A stretch of 64,000 nt of DNA from Chitinophaga sp. Cy-1792 (GCF_011752935.1 NZ_VWWO01000002.1:1116001-1180000); one strand, 5' to 3'. Shown: positions 9,732 through 18,645, counted from the stretch's first letter. The notes: generated by a model from the letters alone, not told the origin. Program-made: numbers and translations.

Positions 9732-10448
9732 ATGAGAACAGACAACAAACTCTCCTGCGACGGACAAACATGCATGTTGTGCCGGCTATCCATGCCCGAA
9801 TGGAAAACTGCGGTCAGGCTACAAGTAAAAAACTATCGGTTCAAAAAAAATGAAACCATCTTCCGTGAAGGGGATCCGGTGGAGGGCATCTACTTTGTCT
9901 ATGATGGGATCGTAAAAGTACATAAACACTGGGGCACCGACAAAGACCTCATCGTCCGCTTTGCCGGCAAAGGTGAAATCCTTGGCCACAGGGGCATCGG
10001 CAGCACCGAAAACCTTTACCCGGTTACCGCCACAGCCATGAGTCCTGTTACGGTTTGCTATGTAGACATGCCCTTCTTCGAGGCATCCCTTAAAGTAAAC
10101 CACGAATTCCTGTACCAGCTGATGCGCTTCTATGCACAGGAACTGCAGGAAGCAGAACGCTATATGCACGGACTTGCACATCTTCCCGTAAAAGCACGAC
10201 TGGCAAATGCATTACTGCTACTACACACAAAATTTGGTACTACACCGGAAGGATTTATCAACCTGCCTTTAACCAAACAGGATTTATCTGCCTACATCGG
10301 CGCTACCTATGAAACTACCTTCCGTGTATTGCAGGACCTCATCGCCGCCGCACTGGTCAGGTCCGATGGCAAACTACTCGCTATCACCCAACCGGAAGCA
10401 TTGCAGGAAATCCTGCGGGCAGCGGGAGCATCGGGAACGATTGCGTAA
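9732..10448 (+). CDS. Crp/Fnr family regulator with FNR-like cysteines
   Basis: A 238-residue protein with a cyclic-nucleotide-binding-type beta-roll (about 30-130), a dimer helix (about 130-165) and a C-terminal winged helix (TKQDLSAYIGATYETTFRVL, about 190-209). The N-terminus holds Cys9, Cys14 and Cys17, and Cys109 stands in VCYVDMPF, which lines up with the VCEIPF segment carrying Cys122 of E. coli FNR. These four could bind an oxygen-sensitive [4Fe-4S] cluster, although the N-terminal spacing (CX4CX2C) is the reverse order of E. coli FNR (CX2CX5C). It stands before the pectinesterase gene, and its last 17 bases overlap the putative LacI-type operator. Targets are unknown. Confidence 0.9.
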   Translation: MRTDNKLSCDGQTCMLCRLSMPEWKTAVRLQVKNYRFKKNETIFREGDPVEGIYFVYDGIVKVHKHWGTDKDLIVRFAGKGEILGHRGIGSTENLYPVTATAMSPVTVCYVDMPFFEASLKVNHEFLYQLMRFYAQELQEAERYMHGLAHLPVKARLANALLLLHTKFGTTPEGFINLPLTKQDLSAYIGATYETTFRVLQDLIAAALVRSDGKLLAITQPEALQEILRAAGASGTIA

Positions 10449-10453
10449 ATAAA
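10432..10453 (+). promoter_or_regulatory. putative LacI-type operator, copy 1
   Basis: A 22-base sequence containing GGAACGATTGCGTAAATAAA is identical to 15504-15525. Its core, GGAAC-G-ATTGC, is an odd-length inverted repeat (half sites GGAAC and GCAAT), a shape typical of LacI-family operators. It overlaps the end of the crp-like gene and lies 56 bp before the pectinesterase start. The likely binder is the LacI protein encoded at 14429-15445. Confidence 0.6.
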
Positions 10454-10508
10454 CACGCCTTTCTTAGTGGCATTTACTATTTTGATGCGTGGAAACGAAT
10501 ACCACGCT

Positions 10509-11465
10509 ATGATAAAATTTTTTCTCGTACTGCTACTGTCGGCATGCACGATAACACTGCACGCACAAACAGCTACCAAAACGGTGGCACAGGATGGTAC
10601 AGGCGATTATACTACCGTACAAGCCGCACTGGACGCAGTTCCGCTTCACAACCAACAACCGCTGGTCATCTACATAAAAAAAGGAATTTATAAAGAAAAG
10701 CTACACCTGGATTCTACCAAAGACCACATTACTTTAATAGGGGAAGATGAAAACAATACCATCATCACCTATGCAGACCATGCCGGCGGAAGAGCCCCCA
10801 ACGGGGATTCTATACGTACTTTCACTTCTTATTCCTGTAGTATCAACGCATCGGATTTTCGCGCCGAACACCTTACTTTTCAGAATACTGCCGGCCCCAC
10901 CGCCGGACAGGCAGTAGCACTGGCGGTGAAAGCTGATCGCGCTTCGTTTATCCATTGCCGTATGCTGGGCTACCAGGATACACTGCTGGCAGGTAGTTAC
11001 GGGCCTACACGTCAATACTACCGCGAATGTTATATCGAAGGCAGCATCGACTTTATTTTCGGATATGCGGCAGCGTTATTCTATAAATGTCATATCCACA
11101 GTAACAGGGACGCCTATATTACCGCAGCTTCCACCATACAGACACAATCCGCCGGATATGTTTTTAAAGAATGTAAAATTACGGCAGACAGCGGCGTAAC
11201 GAAAGTGTACCTGGGGAGGCCATGGAGGCCGTTTTCGAGCGTTACATATATTAACTGTTACCTGGGTGGGCATATACTCCCGCAGGGCTGGGACAACTGG
11301 GGCAAAACAACCAACGAACAAACTGCACGCTATGCCGAATACAAAAATTATGGCCCAGGCGCAAATACCAACGCACGCGTGAAATGGGCCAGGCAACTGA
11401 CTAAAAAAGAAGCCGCCGCTTTTACACCGTCATTTATTTACGGAGACTGGAAATTTAAATTATAA
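10509..11465 (+). CDS. pectinesterase (carbohydrate esterase family 8)
   Basis: Removes methyl esters from homogalacturonan. The ATG at 10509 is preferred to earlier in-frame starts because it opens directly into a signal peptide (residues 1-20, ending LHAQ) and gives 318 residues, normal for the family. The right-handed beta-helix carries all the expected catalytic residues: Gln134, the GYQDT motif with Gln156 and Asp157, DFIFG with Asp181, and LGRPWRP with Arg237 and Trp239. Its stop overlaps the next start (TAATG), so it is cotranscribed with the GH43 gene. The putative LacI operator lies just upstream. Confidence 0.93.
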   Translation: MIKFFLVLLLSACTITLHAQTATKTVAQDGTGDYTTVQAALDAVPLHNQQPLVIYIKKGIYKEKLHLDSTKDHITLIGEDENNTIITYADHAGGRAPNGDSIRTFTSYSCSINASDFRAEHLTFQNTAGPTAGQAVALAVKADRASFIHCRMLGYQDTLLAGSYGPTRQYYRECYIEGSIDFIFGYAAALFYKCHIHSNRDAYITAASTIQTQSAGYVFKECKITADSGVTKVYLGRPWRPFSSVTYINCYLGGHILPQGWDNWGKTTNEQTARYAEYKNYGPGANTNARVKWARQLTKKEAAAFTPSFIYGDWKFKL

Positions 11466-13078
11466 TGAGATTATCACATTACCTGATAGGACTGCTGGCA
11501 GCATGTCCTGTCGCACTGCACGCTCAGCAGCAGGTTTCTAAAGTATGGGTGGCCGACAATGGAAACGGCACCTATAAAAATCCGGTGCTGTATGCCGACT
11601 ATTCCGACCCGGACGCTATCCGTGTGAATGATGATTTTTATATGATCGCATCCAGCTTTGATGCTGTTCCCGGACTGCCTATCCTTCATTCTAAAGACCT
11701 GGTCAACTGGGAGCTGACCGGACATGCATTATTACGTCAGCCACCATTTGATCATTTCTCGCAAACGCAGCATGGCAACGGTGTGTGGGCGCCCGCTATC
11801 CGATACCATAATGATGAATTCTATATTTATTATCCTGACCCGGACTTCGGTATTTATCTTACCAAATCTAAAAATATCAATGGACCATGGTCAGCGCCTG
11901 AACTGGTAGTTGCCGGCAAAGGACTGATAGACCCCTGTCCGCTCTGGGACGACGACGGAAAGGTATACCTGGTGCATGCCTACGCGGGTAGTCGTGCAGG
12001 TATAAAAAGCATTATCGTCGTAAAACAGCTGAATGCGGAAGGCACCAAAGCTATCGATGAAGGTGTTATGGTATTCGACGGCCACGATGCCAACCCTACA
12101 CTGGAAGGCCCGAAGTTGTATAAACGTAATGGATACTACTACATCTTTGCGCCCGCTGGTGGCGTATCTACGGGATGGCAGCTGGTGATGCGTTCAAAAA
12201 ATATTTACGGCCCCTACGAAAGTAAAATTGTGATGGACCAGGGCAATTCAAAAGTGAACGGCCCGCACCAGGGCGCCTGGGTACAGACACAGAAAGGGGA
12301 GGACTGGTTCCTGCATTTCCAGGACCAGGAAGCCTATGGACGTGTGATACATTTGCAGCCGATGCAGTGGGTCAACGACTGGCCGGTGATAGGAGAAGAT
12401 AAAGACAAAGACGGCAAAGGTACGCCGGTGGCCACCTGGCGCAAACCGAACGTAGGTACTTTCCCTGTCGTTACGCCTCCTGATTCAGATGAATTTAATA
12501 CGCCTGCCCTGGGACTGCAATGGCAGTGGCAGGCCAATCCCGCTGCGGGATGGGCTTTCCCGTCGCCAGCAAAAGGTAGCTTACGCTTATTCGCTGCACA
12601 GGCGCCGGATTCAGCACGCAACCTCTGGGAGATTCCGAATGTATTACTGCAGAAATTCCCGGCAGAAACATTCACGGTTACAACAAAACTAAGCTTTACA
12701 CCTCGACTTAACGGCGATCGTATAGTCTTTACCGTTATGGGTGCCGACTATGCCGGGTTGTCGCTTGAAAACCAGGCAGATGGCGTATATATTACTTCGT
12801 TGCGCTGTCTGAAGGCCGACAGGGGCAAGCCGGAAGAAAAGACTACAATTTCCAAATTTACCGGTAAGGATATTTACTTCCGCGTAACCGTAAAACCGGG
12901 GGCGCAATGTCAGTTTAGTTACAGTGAAGATGGCATGAAATTCAAAGATGCCGGAGCGGTGTTTACAGCGGTTCCTGGCCGCTGGATTGGTGCTAAAGTT
13001 GGCCTGAGCTGCTACCGCACCGTTAAAACCAATGATGCCGGTTATGCTGATGTTGATTGGTTCCGCGTTACGCCCTGA
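11465..13078 (+). CDS. glycoside hydrolase family 43 (arabinosidase/xylosidase type)
   Basis: A 537-residue exported enzyme with a five-bladed propeller (about 35-330) and a C-terminal beta-sandwich like the GH43 C-terminal domain (about 345-535). The three acidic residues of the family are visible: base Asp48 in YSDPD, pKa-tuning Asp156 in LIDPCPLW and acid Glu214 in LEGPKLY. A signal peptide ends near LHAQ (residue 21). It is translationally coupled to the pectinesterase gene. In a pectin setting the substrate is probably arabinan or arabinogalactan side chains, but beta-xylosidase activity cannot be excluded from sequence alone. Confidence 0.9.
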   Translation: MRLSHYLIGLLAACPVALHAQQQVSKVWVADNGNGTYKNPVLYADYSDPDAIRVNDDFYMIASSFDAVPGLPILHSKDLVNWELTGHALLRQPPFDHFSQTQHGNGVWAPAIRYHNDEFYIYYPDPDFGIYLTKSKNINGPWSAPELVVAGKGLIDPCPLWDDDGKVYLVHAYAGSRAGIKSIIVVKQLNAEGTKAIDEGVMVFDGHDANPTLEGPKLYKRNGYYYIFAPAGGVSTGWQLVMRSKNIYGPYESKIVMDQGNSKVNGPHQGAWVQTQKGEDWFLHFQDQEAYGRVIHLQPMQWVNDWPVIGEDKDKDGKGTPVATWRKPNVGTFPVVTPPDSDEFNTPALGLQWQWQANPAAGWAFPSPAKGSLRLFAAQAPDSARNLWEIPNVLLQKFPAETFTVTTKLSFTPRLNGDRIVFTVMGADYAGLSLENQADGVYITSLRCLKADRGKPEEKTTISKFTGKDIYFRVTVKPGAQCQFSYSEDGMKFKDAGAVFTAVPGRWIGAKVGLSCYRTVKTNDAGYADVDWFRVTP

Positions 13079-13090
13079 TCAACTTTTTCA

Positions 13091-13172
13091 CCCGGAAATT
13101 TGCCCGCACCGCAGGTGCGGGCAAATTTCCGGGTTTTATCGACCGCCGGAGGCGGTCGATAAAACCCGGAAA
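13091..13172. terminator. tandem GNA-loop double hairpin, copy 1
   Basis: Hairpin 1 is a perfect 20-bp stem (13091-13110 with 13114-13133) around a GCA loop. Hairpin 2 is a perfect 22-bp stem (13126-13147 with 13151-13172) around a GGA loop. The segment 13126-13133 (TTTCCGGG) belongs to both stems, so full pairing of one shortens the other. It separates the convergent GH43 and HxlR genes and probably acts as a bidirectional terminator. The same design recurs at 38664-38746 and 58622-58695. Confidence 0.75.
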
Positions 13173-13177
13173 AAATT

Positions 13178-13540
13178 CTACATCTTTTCTTCCCACTTAA
13201 TACCCCATTTATTCAACAATACCATAATCTCCAACAACTCTTTCCCCTTCAGGGTTACCTCATATTTAAACTGACAAGGCCAGGTAGTATGAATTTCTTC
13301 TTTTTCAATCAGCCCTTCTTCCAGCATTTCTGCTATTCTTTTCCCTAATACCTGATCAGATAAGGTCGGGAAGATCTTCTTCAGTTTACTGAACTGACTG
13401 ATACCTGCGTCTATACAAACCAGTAACTGCATCTTCCAGCGAAGTCCGATGCTGGTAAGGATGCCATTGATCTTGCAATGTCCGGCCAATACCTTCAGGT
13501 TTTCAATACTGCTGGACGTTTCTTTGATATTTGTTGCCAT
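13178..13540 (-). CDS. HxlR family transcriptional regulator
   Basis: A 120-residue winged-helix protein if translation starts at the ATG at 13540; the longer frame adds 18 residues that run into the divergent promoter region. Typical HxlR features are the central Cys in VCIDAG, the recognition helix region LSDQVLGKRIAEMLEEGLI and the wing with YEVTLKGKELLEI. It is divergent from an alpha/beta hydrolase gene, and the 87-bp gap holds inverted repeats, so it probably controls that gene and itself. Many relatives respond to aldehydes or quinones. Confidence 0.88.
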   Translation of the reverse strand: MATNIKETSSSIENLKVLAGHCKINGILTSIGLRWKMQLLVCIDAGISQFSKLKKIFPTLSDQVLGKRIAEMLEEGLIEKEEIHTTWPCQFKYEVTLKGKELLEIMVLLNKWGIKWEEKM

Positions 13541-13563
13541 GACTATTTTTTTAAAGGGGTGGC

Positions 13564-13612
13564 TCACTTTAGGGTGAGTCATTGGCCAGAACACTGGCTA
13601 CTGCTACTTTTG
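13564..13612 (+). promoter_or_regulatory. hydrolase promoter with two inverted repeats
   Basis: A close match to the Bacteroidota promoter: TTG at 13582-13584, 20-bp spacer, TACTTTTG at 13605-13612. The inverted repeat CTCAC-N6-GTGAG lies just upstream of the -33 box, and CCAG-aaca-CTGG lies in the spacer. Both are candidate sites for the HxlR protein encoded in the other direction. The -7 box ends directly before the ATG at 13613, which argues that translation starts at 13628 instead. Confidence 0.6.
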
Positions 13613-13627
13613 ATGAAAATAGATTTT

Positions 13628-14416
13628 ATGAAGTTACAGAAAGAATTACGGCTATTAGTATTGGTATTATTGATAGCCTTATCACAAAATGCCTTTGCAC
13701 AGGCAAAGTATGATAAACCCGTATTTGTATTGGTACACGGCGCCTGGCATGGGGGCTGGTGCTGGCAGGAAGTAAGTCAGCGGCTGACGGCACAGGGGTA
13801 TAAAGTATATACACCTACGCTGAGTGGATTAGGTGAGCATAAAAATACGCTGAATGAAAGTGTAGGACTGGACACACATATCAGCGATATTATCAACCTC
13901 CTTACCATGGAGGATTTACATAATGTAGTGCTGGTAGGCCACAGCTATGCAGGCGCAGTCATAGAAGGAGTGGCAGATAGCATTCCCGGGAGGTTAAGAA
14001 GCCTGATTTTTCTGGATGCTATTATAGCGGAGAATGGACAGAGTTTGCATGAACTACAGCCAGCAGAAATGCAGGCTTCCGAGCAAAGGAATATTGATGC
14101 GAAGCAGCCACTGGCCCCATTCCCGGTGCAGATATTCGGTGTTACAGATCCTGTAAAGGCTGCCTGGGTGACTGCCAGGTTAACTGATCAGCCTTTTTTG
14201 ACCTTCGCGCAGCAAATTAAACTGCATCATGCGTTGGGAAATGGTTTGCCCAGGACCTACATCGCCTGCACCAATCCACAGCTGCCTATTATGGCCAGGA
14301 TGAGTGAAAAAGCCAAAAGCCTTGGATGGCAACATGTTGATATGAATACCGGCCATGATGCGATGATCACAGATCCGGCAGGACTGTCGAAGTTATTGTC
14401 AAAGCTGGCGCAATAG
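13628..14416 (+). CDS. exported alpha/beta hydrolase
   Basis: A 262-residue protein with a signal peptide (residues 1-24, ending NAFAQ) and an alpha/beta hydrolase fold. The oxyanion motif HGAWHGGWCW is at about 37-46, the nucleophile elbow GHSYAG gives Ser106, and the catalytic His is His243 in NTGHDAM. The HGAWHGGWCW and GLGEH motifs resemble the plant esterase/hydroxynitrile lyase-like group often annotated as salicylate esterase-like. The ATG at 13628 is preferred over 13613, which directly follows the -7 box. The substrate is unknown; control by the neighbouring HxlR is likely. Confidence 0.88.
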   Translation: MKLQKELRLLVLVLLIALSQNAFAQAKYDKPVFVLVHGAWHGGWCWQEVSQRLTAQGYKVYTPTLSGLGEHKNTLNESVGLDTHISDIINLLTMEDLHNVVLVGHSYAGAVIEGVADSIPGRLRSLIFLDAIIAENGQSLHELQPAEMQASEQRNIDAKQPLAPFPVQIFGVTDPVKAAWVTARLTDQPFLTFAQQIKLHHALGNGLPRTYIACTNPQLPIMARMSEKAKSLGWQHVDMNTGHDAMITDPAGLSKLLSKLAQ

Positions 14417-14428
14417 CGGTTGCAATAA

Positions 14429-15445
14429 TTATTGTGGCTGTACCATCCTTGTTTGCAGGGCAATAGATTTAAAATCCTTCACAGGCCTTTTCGACTCTAT
14501 CAGCTGTAACAGCAGCTCTGTGGCTACCTGCCCCATTTCATACGCGGGCTGTTGTACTACGGTGATAGGTGCGTGAAGTAATTCAATCAGTTCGGAATTG
14601 GAAAACCCGGTGAGTGCCATATCCTGGGGGATTGCAATGCCGGCGCGTTTCAGGACGCGCATACATCCTGTGGTGAGTTTGTCGGAGGTGGCAAAAATAG
14701 CTTCTGGCCGTGGACTCGCCTGTAATAACTCATGGACGGCAGTTTCTACTTCTGTCAATAACATTCCGCCATGAAAGCAGTATTTTATTAAAGCAGGATC
14801 AACAGTGATGTTATGCTGTTGCAATGCCGCCAGGTAGCCGCCTACACGATCTTTCGTGATGCTCAGGTGCTCTGAGTTGGCTACACAGGCGATGCTGTGG
14901 TGTCCTTCCGCCAGTAGTTGCATGGTGGCATTGTAAGCGCCCTGGTAATTGTCTACCATCACTTTATGTGTAGTAATATCTTCTACTGTTCTGTCGAAAA
15001 ATACAATAGGCATCCCGGACTGGTGCATCCCTTTCAGGTGACTCAGGTCATTGGTGGCACTGGATACGCTGATAAGGAGTCCGTCTATACTCCTGGAAGC
15101 CAGGTATTGTAAGGTGCGTATCTCTTTCTCAAAGTTTTCATGGCTTTGGGAGATGATGACCGTATACCCTTTTTCATTGGCGACCGATTCAATCCCATTA
15201 ATGATCTGGGAAAAAAAACTGTTGGCGATCTCTGATACGATCACGCCAATGGAATGGCTTTTCCTTTCTTTTAATGAGAGTGCGATCGGATTAGGCTGGA
15301 AATTCAGTTTCGCAGCATATTCCATAACAACCTGCTTGGTGGCTGAGCTAATTTCATGACTGTCGCGCAACGCACGGGATACCGTGGAAGTGGAGAGATT
15401 CAATGCTTTAGCAATGTCTTTGATCGTGATGGCTTGGTACTTCAT
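14429..15445 (-). CDS. LacI family transcriptional regulator (probable pectin regulator)
   Basis: A 338-residue protein. The N-terminal helix-turn-helix and hinge read TIKDIAKALNLSTSTVSRAL, the classic LacI signature (about residues 7-26), followed by a periplasmic-binding-protein-like sensor domain (about 60-335) with the motifs IGVIVSEIANSFFSQI and ALTGFSNSELIEL. It is divergent from the pectin SusC gene. A 22-bp sequence with a LacI-like centre lies 59 bp upstream of its own start and again before the pectinesterase gene, so it probably controls both blocks and itself. The inducer is likely galacturonate or a later pathway intermediate (inference). Confidence 0.92.
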   Translation of the reverse strand: MKYQAITIKDIAKALNLSTSTVSRALRDSHEISSATKQVVMEYAAKLNFQPNPIALSLKERKSHSIGVIVSEIANSFFSQIINGIESVANEKGYTVIISQSHENFEKEIRTLQYLASRSIDGLLISVSSATNDLSHLKGMHQSGMPIVFFDRTVEDITTHKVMVDNYQGAYNATMQLLAEGHHSIACVANSEHLSITKDRVGGYLAALQQHNITVDPALIKYCFHGGMLLTEVETAVHELLQASPRPEAIFATSDKLTTGCMRVLKRAGIAIPQDMALTGFSNSELIELLHAPITVVQQPAYEMGQVATELLLQLIESKRPVKDFKSIALQTRMVQPQ

Positions 15446-15503
15446 TTCTTTTACAGCACGGGATTACAGGAGTTTTTCCCCGTCGTGAATGTAATGATTT
15501 TTC

Positions 15504-15525
15504 CGGGAACGATTGCGTAAATAAA
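15504..15525 (+). promoter_or_regulatory. putative LacI-type operator, copy 2
   Basis: Identical over 22 bases to 10432-10453, with the core GGAACGATTGC. It lies in the lacI-susC intergenic region (15446-15690), 58 bp from the lacI start and 165 bp before the susC start. I saw no third copy in the window. Confidence 0.6.
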
Positions 15526-15690
15526 ATTCCCTTTTAATAAATAGTTATGTAGACTTGTGATGAGCTATATGCTGCTAAAGTCAGTCATAGTATAGTTTAG
15601 ACGAGATATATCAACCACGTTGTCAACTAAATCGCGCGTATAAAAATTTTTGCTAAAACTCATTTGCCAATAAATTTCACGAATTACGTT

Positions 15691-18645
15691 ATGAAAAAAT
15701 TTAGCCTGATCTGCTTTGTACTGTGCTGTATCACCAGCTGGGCCATGGCTCAGTCGCGGACCTTAAAAGGGAAAGTGACGGATGCCACCACCGGTGAAGC
15801 ATTGCCAATGGTAAGCGTGCAGGTGAAAGGAACGAGTACGGGTACTCAGACAGACCCCTCTGGTAACTTCACCCTGCAATTGCCAGATGGGAAAACCGAA
15901 TTATTATTTACCTACCTGGGCTATGCCACGCAAACATTGCCGGCAACACCAGGTGTAATGAACGTAAAACTGGAACAAAGTAATAAAAAACTGGATGAAG
16001 TTATAGTGGTAGGGTACGGCGCCGTTAAAAAGCGTGACCTTACCGGATCTGTTGTTTCCATCAAATCGGAGGAGCTGCGTAAAGTGCCTTCCACCAACGT
16101 GATGGAATCGGTTCAGGGTAAGCTGCCCGGTGTGGATATCACCCGGTCTTCAGGTTCAGCAGGTGCAAAGGTAAATGTGACAGTACGCGGTAACAGGTCT
16201 ATCTCCGCCGGGAACGGCCCGCTCTACATCGTAGACGGTGTGCAGTATGAATCCATAGAAGATATCAACCCGAATGATATCCAGTCTATGGAAGTGCTGA
16301 AAGATGCTTCTTCTACCGCCATCTATGGTTCCCGTGGTGCAAACGGTGTCATCATGGTTACCACCAAACGTGGTAATGCCGGCAAGCCCCAGTTGAATGT
16401 CAGCTCCTATGCCGGCGTTTCACAGGTAAATGGCTACCCGGATATGATGAACGGCCAGCAATATGTTGCCCTTAAAAGAGAAGCGAACAGGACCATCGGC
16501 AGATGGAACAGCATCGCCGATGACAGCAAAATATTTAATTCCTACGAATTAAATGATATTCAGAATAATATCTGGACTAACTATGCTGATCTGCTGATCC
16601 ACGACGGCTTACAGCAGGATTACCAGGCCAGCGTGGCAGGTGGTTCTGATAAAACAAAAGTCTATTTCTCTTTCGACTACTTCAACGAAAAAGGTATCCT
16701 GAAACTGGATGATCTCAAACGCTATTCTACCCGTCTTAATATTGATCAGACGATCAATGATGCCATCAAGGTAGGCGTGCAGAGTCAGATCACCTATTAT
16801 AACCAGGGACAGCGCCGCGACCCGATGAACCAGGCCAATAAATACCTGCCGCTGGGAAGTGCTTTCGACTCTACCGGCAAGCTGGTATTATATCCTAATG
16901 CCTATTCTGCTATCAACCCATTGGCCGACGAACAGCCGAATGCCTACGAAGATAACACCCGTACTACCCGCGCACTGGCAAATGCCTACCTGGAAATACG
17001 CCCGGTAAAAGGCCTGATGCTACGTTCCAACTTAGGTGTGATCCTGGAGAGTAGCCGTGAGGGCGTGTTTATGAGCCAGAACTCTATCGCCCGCTCCACC
17101 GCTACCGGTAGCCGTGCCCAATCTATCAGTGCCAACCGCCGCTATCTCAGCTGGGAAAATGTGGCCAACTACGCCAAATCCTTTGGCGGCCATAACTTCG
17201 ACGTAACCGCCGTAACAAGTTTACTCACTGATCAGCGCGACAGCAGCATGATGCAGGGCGACGGACAGCTCCTGCCAAGTCAGCTCTATCACGCCATGCA
17301 GAACAACGTGAGCGGTATCGCCATCCGCAGCGCCTACCAGCAAAATAAACTGATCTCCTTCTCAGGCAGATTAAACTATAATTACAGAGGCAAATATCTA
17401 CTCTCATTTACCGGAAGGTCCGACGGTTCCTCCAAACTGAGCCCCGGCAACAAATGGGCGTTCTTCCCTTCAGGAGCGGCAGCATGGCGCGTGATCGATG
17501 AAAACTTCATGAAAGGACAAAACACCTTCTCCGACCTGAAAGTGCGCTTTAGCTATGGTATCGCCGGTAACGACGCGGTAGCCCCTTATTCTACCGTAAG
17601 TAATCTTTCCAAAATACCTTTCTCCTGGGACGACACCAACGCGGCCATTGCCTATGGTATCGACTCCCGCGCAGGTAATCTCAACCTGAAATGGGAACTC
17701 TCCGCTACCAAAAATCTCGGTATCGATTTCGGATTACTGCAAAACAGGATCTCCGCCAGCATCGATATTTATGATACAAAAACAAGTGACCTGCTGCTGC
17801 AACGCACACTGCCTACTTCTTCGGGTAACAGCTCCGTGATGCAGAATGTCGGAAAAACGAGGAACAGAGGGATAGAAATCGCAATTAATACAACCAATAT
17901 TTCCACCGCAGCCTTCAGGTGGACTTCCAATATCGTTTTCTCCCGCAATAAAGAGGAAATCGTAGCCCTGGCGGATGGCAGTACCAACGACGTTGCCAGC
18001 GGATGGTTTATCGGCTCTCCGGTGAAAGTGTACTATGATTATCAGAAAACCGGTATCTGGCAAACCAGTGAAGCTGACCTCGCCGCCAAATTCGGTTACA
18101 AACCAGGTGATATTAAAGTGAAAGACCAGGATGGTAACGGTGTTATCAATACCTCCGACAGGGTCATTATCGGTGCACAGGTGCCTAAATGGAGCGGTGG
18201 ACTGAACAATGACTTCAAATACAAAAATTTCGACCTTAACATCTACGTATATGCACGTATAGGCCAGTGGATCAATTCCGAATATGCTGCGAAATATGAT
18301 CCGCAGGCCCTGGAAAATAGTGCGCCGCTCAACTACTGGACTCCGGAAAATCCAACCAACGATTATCCACGTCCTAATGCTAGTCTGAGCAAAAGCGGAA
18401 CACCATTTATCACCACACTGGGTTATAAAGACGGTTCTTTTGTGAAGATCCGCAATATCTCCCTGGGCTATACTTTCTCACCATCCGTGCTGAAATCTTT
18501 ACACCTCAGCAATCTGCGTGTATACGTAACCGGTAAGAACCTGTTTACGTTCAGCAAAGTGAAGGATTATGATCCGGAAAGAGGCGGAGACCTGAGCAAC
18601 CCATTGACAAAAATGTACGTAGCAGGATTAAACGTAGCGTTTTAA
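15691..18645 (+). CDS. SusC/RagA family TonB-linked outer-membrane protein (pectin PUL)
   Basis: A 984-residue importer of oligosaccharides across the outer membrane. The ATG at 15691 opens a signal peptide (ending WAMAQ); the longer frame uses a TTG without merit. It has a carboxypeptidase-like domain (about 25-105), the SusC signature DEVIVVGYG, a plug with GPLYIVDGVQ and IESMEVLKD-like segments (here IQSMEVLKDASSTAIYG), the ANGVIMVTTK motif, and a barrel ending NVAF. The SusD gene follows after 17 bp. Its substrate is inferred from the CE12-GH28, GH105 and uronate genes behind it: pectic oligosaccharides. Confidence 0.95.
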   Translation: MKKFSLICFVLCCITSWAMAQSRTLKGKVTDATTGEALPMVSVQVKGTSTGTQTDPSGNFTLQLPDGKTELLFTYLGYATQTLPATPGVMNVKLEQSNKKLDEVIVVGYGAVKKRDLTGSVVSIKSEELRKVPSTNVMESVQGKLPGVDITRSSGSAGAKVNVTVRGNRSISAGNGPLYIVDGVQYESIEDINPNDIQSMEVLKDASSTAIYGSRGANGVIMVTTKRGNAGKPQLNVSSYAGVSQVNGYPDMMNGQQYVALKREANRTIGRWNSIADDSKIFNSYELNDIQNNIWTNYADLLIHDGLQQDYQASVAGGSDKTKVYFSFDYFNEKGILKLDDLKRYSTRLNIDQTINDAIKVGVQSQITYYNQGQRRDPMNQANKYLPLGSAFDSTGKLVLYPNAYSAINPLADEQPNAYEDNTRTTRALANAYLEIRPVKGLMLRSNLGVILESSREGVFMSQNSIARSTATGSRAQSISANRRYLSWENVANYAKSFGGHNFDVTAVTSLLTDQRDSSMMQGDGQLLPSQLYHAMQNNVSGIAIRSAYQQNKLISFSGRLNYNYRGKYLLSFTGRSDGSSKLSPGNKWAFFPSGAAAWRVIDENFMKGQNTFSDLKVRFSYGIAGNDAVAPYSTVSNLSKIPFSWDDTNAAIAYGIDSRAGNLNLKWELSATKNLGIDFGLLQNRISASIDIYDTKTSDLLLQRTLPTSSGNSSVMQNVGKTRNRGIEIAINTTNISTAAFRWTSNIVFSRNKEEIVALADGSTNDVASGWFIGSPVKVYYDYQKTGIWQTSEADLAAKFGYKPGDIKVKDQDGNGVINTSDRVIIGAQVPKWSGGLNNDFKYKNFDLNIYVYARIGQWINSEYAAKYDPQALENSAPLNYWTPENPTNDYPRPNASLSKSGTPFITTLGYKDGSFVKIRNISLGYTFSPSVLKSLHLSNLRVYVTGKNLFTFSKVKDYDPERGGDLSNPLTKMYVAGLNVAF

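Noticed and set aside
13613..13615. ATG at 13613 as the start of the alpha/beta hydrolase
   Set aside because: It directly follows the -7 promoter box, so it would lie at or before the transcription start.
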